From the NCBI GenBank assembly GCA_027488935.1, contig JAIYAP010000073.1, forward strand, positions 19,619 through 83,618: a DNA stretch of 64,000 nucleotides, read 5' to 3'. Origin of the DNA: Saprospiraceae bacterium. GTDB taxonomy: Bacteria > Bacteroidota > Bacteroidia > Chitinophagales > Saprospiraceae. Shown piece after piece: positions 61,586 through 64,000 of the stretch (positions are counted from its first letter, which is position 1; the number at the start of each line of letters is the position of its first letter). The notes below the pieces were generated by a model. That model was not told the origin of the DNA and did no database searches. It worked only from the letters and a program-made list of their open reading frames with translations. Both the position numbers and the translations under genes were made by a program.

Positions 61586-62578
61586 ATGGCAAAAAAACGC
61601 ATTGCAATCAACGGTTTTGGCCGGATTGGCCGCCTTACATTTCGCAACCTTGTTAAAAGAGACGACGTCGAGGTAGTAGCCATCAACGATCTGACGGATA
61701 ACCTCACCCTTGCACACCTGCTCAAATACGACACCATGCACGGTCGTTTTGACGGAACTGTTTCGCACGACGATACTTCTATCACGGTAAATGGCCACAA
61801 AATTGCAGCCCTCGCTGTAAAAAACCCGGCCGATTTGCCCTGGAAAGACCTTCAAGTAGACGTTGTGTTAGAATGTACCGGTATTTTCCTCGATCGCGAA
61901 AAAGCAGGTTTGCACATACAGGCAGGCGCGCGTCGCGTGATCCTTTCTGCACCGCCCAAAGCAGATGACGTACCTACGTTTGTGATTGGTGCCAACCACC
62001 TGGAAATTAAAGACACGGATACTATTCTTTCCAACGCATCTTGTACGACCAACTGCCTGGTTCCAATGATTTTGGTACTCGACAAAGCATTTGGCGTTGA
62101 GAACTTCTTTATGAATACGATCCACGCTTATACTGCGGATCAAAACCTGCAAGACGGCCCACACCGCGATTTACGTCGCGCGCGCGCTGCTGCACAAAAC
62201 ATTGTACCAACCAGCACAGGCGCTGCAAAAGCAGTAACGATGGTGGCTCCCCACTTGAAAGGTAAAATTGCTGCACATTCTTTGCGCGTACCCGTTGCAA
62301 CAGGTTCTGTAACCGATGTGGTTGCTACATTGAAAACAGCAGCTACCGTGGAAGAAGTAAATGCAGCCTTCAAAGCAGCAGCCGATAGCCACTTGCAAGG
62401 TATCCTAGAATATAACACCGACGAAATCGTGAGCAGCGATATCGTACGCAATACACACTCTTGCGTGTTTGATGCACCGTTGACACAAGCCAATGGCAGC
62501 ATGGTACGCGTGGTGGGTTGGTATGATAATGAAGCAGGTTACTCTGCCCGTTTGTCGGACTTAGCAGCGATGGTTTAG
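61586..62578 (+). CDS. gap: glyceraldehyde-3-phosphate dehydrogenase
   Basis: A 330-residue enzyme with the NAD site INGFGRIGRLTFRNL (residues 8-22), NDLTD with the NAD-selecting aspartate D35, the catalytic cysteine C153 in SNASCTTNCL, and the partner histidine in NTIHAYTADQ. WYDNEAGYSARLSDL ends it. It oxidises glyceraldehyde 3-phosphate to 1,3-bisphosphoglycerate in glycolysis. pgk, the next enzyme of the pathway, follows after a terminator hairpin. The palindromic element ends 39 bases before the ATG, so the promoter must lie within or next to it. Confidence 0.97.
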   Translation: MAKKRIAINGFGRIGRLTFRNLVKRDDVEVVAINDLTDNLTLAHLLKYDTMHGRFDGTVSHDDTSITVNGHKIAALAVKNPADLPWKDLQVDVVLECTGIFLDREKAGLHIQAGARRVILSAPPKADDVPTFVIGANHLEIKDTDTILSNASCTTNCLVPMILVLDKAFGVENFFMNTIHAYTADQNLQDGPHRDLRRARAAAQNIVPTSTGAAKAVTMVAPHLKGKIAAHSLRVPVATGSVTDVVATLKTAATVEEVNAAFKAAADSHLQGILEYNTDEIVSSDIVRNTHSCVFDAPLTQANGSMVRVVGWYDNEAGYSARLSDLAAMV

Positions 62579-62623
62579 TCTTATTTTCGATTCATGCAAC
62601 GTCGCCTGACATCGAGCTCCCAA

Positions 62624-62665
62624 GGGTTTATCAGTCTTTCAACAGATTGATAAACCTTTTTTATT
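62624..62665 (+). terminator. terminator between gap and pgk
   Basis: Stem GGTTTATCAGTCT/AGATTGATAAACC (62625-62637 with 62644-62656, one G-T) followed by six T. Read-through into pgk may occur. Confidence 0.8.
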
Positions 62666-62706
62666 TGGGTATTTGCCTTTAGAAACGATCATTCAACCAC
62701 TATATC

Positions 62707-63909
62707 ATGAAAATTAACTTTGCCGGCAAAAAAGCATTGGTTCGCGTGGATTTCAATGTGCCTTTGGACAAACAATATAACATTACCGACGACACCCGCA
62801 TTCGGGAAGCGGTGCCCACCATTTTGGAAATCCTGAAAGAAGGCGGCTCGGTTATTCTGATGTCGCATTTGGGTCGCCCACTCGAAAAATTGAATGCAGA
62901 CGGCAGCATCAACAAGGAAAAATTCACCCTCAACCACCTGGTGAAACACCTGAAGAAAAAACTGAAGGTGAAAGTGCAATTTGCCGATGATTGTGTGGGC
63001 AAATCGGCGGTTAAAAAAGCCGAAGCGCTGAAACCAGGAGAAGTTTTATTGCTGGAAAACACCCGTTTTTATTCGGAAGAGGAAAAAGGCGATGAAGCGT
63101 TTGCCAAAAAATTGGCCAATCTGGCTGATGTATATGTGAATGATGCGTTTGGAACAGCCCATCGCGCGCATGCGAGCACGACCATCGTGGCGCACTATTT
63201 TGATCAGAACCACAAATGCTTCGGCATGCTGATGGAACGCGAAATTGAAAACGCGGATAAAGTCCTCAAAAACTCCGTAAAACCGGTGACCTGTGTAACC
63301 GGTGGCGCCAAAGTAAGCGATAAAGTGTTGCTGCTCGAACGTTTCCTCGATTTTGCAGACAATATTATTATCGGTGGCGCGATGGCTTACACCTTTATGT
63401 TGGCCAAAAAAGGCCAGGTAGGCAATTCCCTGGTAGAACCGGATCGTGTGAAAGCGGCCAAAGAGTTTTTAGCCAAAGCAAAAGCAGCAGGCGTTAAAGT
63501 TTTTTTACCGAAAGACTCTGTTTGTGCCGATAAATTTGCCGCAGATGCCAACACCCTCGTTGCACCCAGCAACCTGATACCTGATGGTTACATGGGCTTA
63601 GACATTGGCCCATCTGCTGCAAAAACATTCGCCGGTGTGATCCGTAAAAGCCAAACCATCATCTGGAATGGCCCGATGGGTGTTTTTGAAATGCCCGCAT
63701 TTGCCGAAGGCACTAAAACCGTAGCCAAAGCGGTAGCCAGTGCCACCAAAAAAGGCGCCTACTCGATGGTCGGCGGCGGCGACTCTGTGGCGGCGGTCAA
63801 TCAGTTAAAACTCACCAAAAAAGTAAGCTTCGTCAGCACAGGCGGTGGTGCCATGCTGGAATATTTGGAAGGAAAGGAATTGCCGGGTATTAAGGCGATT
63901 CGAGAGTAG
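62707..63909 (+). CDS. pgk: phosphoglycerate kinase
   Basis: The complete 400-residue kinase: KALVRVDFNVPLDKQYNITDDTRI at the start, ILMSHLGRP, EVLLLENTRFYSEEEKGD, VYVNDAFGTAHRAHAST, NIIIGGAMAYTFMLAKKGQVG, IIWNGPMGVFE, and the final MVGGGDSVAAVNQL with the nucleotide loop and TGGGAMLEYLEG. It makes ATP from 1,3-bisphosphoglycerate in the cytoplasm. It follows gap by 128 bases across a terminator, and the 7-base repeat array starts just after its stop. Confidence 0.97.
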   Translation: MKINFAGKKALVRVDFNVPLDKQYNITDDTRIREAVPTILEILKEGGSVILMSHLGRPLEKLNADGSINKEKFTLNHLVKHLKKKLKVKVQFADDCVGKSAVKKAEALKPGEVLLLENTRFYSEEEKGDEAFAKKLANLADVYVNDAFGTAHRAHASTTIVAHYFDQNHKCFGMLMEREIENADKVLKNSVKPVTCVTGGAKVSDKVLLLERFLDFADNIIIGGAMAYTFMLAKKGQVGNSLVEPDRVKAAKEFLAKAKAAGVKVFLPKDSVCADKFAADANTLVAPSNLIPDGYMGLDIGPSAAKTFAGVIRKSQTIIWNGPMGVFEMPAFAEGTKTVAKAVASATKKGAYSMVGGGDSVAAVNQLKLTKKVSFVSTGGGAMLEYLEGKELPGIKAIRE

Positions 63910-63914
63910 TGATA

Positions 63915-64000
63915 AGTGAGGAGTGAGGAGTGAGGAGTGAGGAGTGAGGAGTGAGGAGTGAGGAGTGAGGAGTGAGGAGTGAGGAGTGAGGAGTGAGGAG
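63915..64000. repeat. 7-base tandem repeat (AGTGAGG), about 12 copies, runs off the window
   Basis: From 63915 to the end the sequence is a perfect run of the 7-base unit AGTGAGG, directly after the pgk stop codon. The true length cannot be seen. A unit not divisible by three in noncoding DNA suggests a variable-number tract. Confidence 0.95.

Overview
The window is a chromosomal segment of a Bacteroidota bacterium, most likely from the Saprospiria/Lewinella side of the phylum; the finer placement is inference. Supporting signs are a SusC/SusD pair, type IX secretion sorting domains of type A (6149-7567) and type B (26325-29594), a DUF4835 protein, a Bacteroidota-type RNA polymerase omega subunit, the block bamD-rpoZ-coaBC-DUF4835, and promoters of the Bacteroidota form (TTG, about 19-21 bases, TAnnTTTG). 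Shine-Dalgarno sequences are scarce. Most of the window is housekeeping, with a few accessory stretches.

Left part (1-15 kb): a partial PIF1-type helicase; a gene-free stretch with hairpins and a 21-base tandem repeat array; a small secreted protein; a BlaI/M56 sensor-protease pair whose promoter lies inside nested palindromes; a T9SS cargo protein; thiolase; a rhodanese-like protein lacking its cysteine; GH30 glycosidase with hemE; and a paaA-carboxylase pair without the other paa genes.

Middle (15-42 kb): bamD-rpoZ-coaBC-DUF4835; rseP-hscB; tRNA-Leu(CAA); small secreted and DUF1573 proteins; typA; queA; DUF2795; a large gliding-type cargo protein; a Crp/Fnr regulator; gyrA with an unusual leader; a TPR protein; LysE exporter; GT2; metallo-beta-lactamase-fold hydrolase; an OmpA/TSP3 porin; a degenerate S41 protein; and a HerA-like ATPase.

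Right part (42-64 kb): a minus-strand cluster that looks like cell-surface glycan or lipid work (GT9, B12-radical SAM, polysaccharide deacetylase, GNAT), next to a remnant of a duplicated radical SAM gene; aguA-aguB for agmatine-to-putrescine conversion; SusC-SusD followed by two very large paralogous FG-GAP/ASPIC lipoproteins; a second DUF1573 gene; a long palindromic element; gap; pgk; and a 7-base tandem repeat that runs off the end.

The best candidates for something little described are the SusCD plus twin FG-GAP lipoprotein locus, the 21/42-base repeat array, the interleaved inverted repeats in the gyrA leader, and the palindromic element before gap. I saw no phage, CRISPR array, complete insertion sequence or classical defence system.
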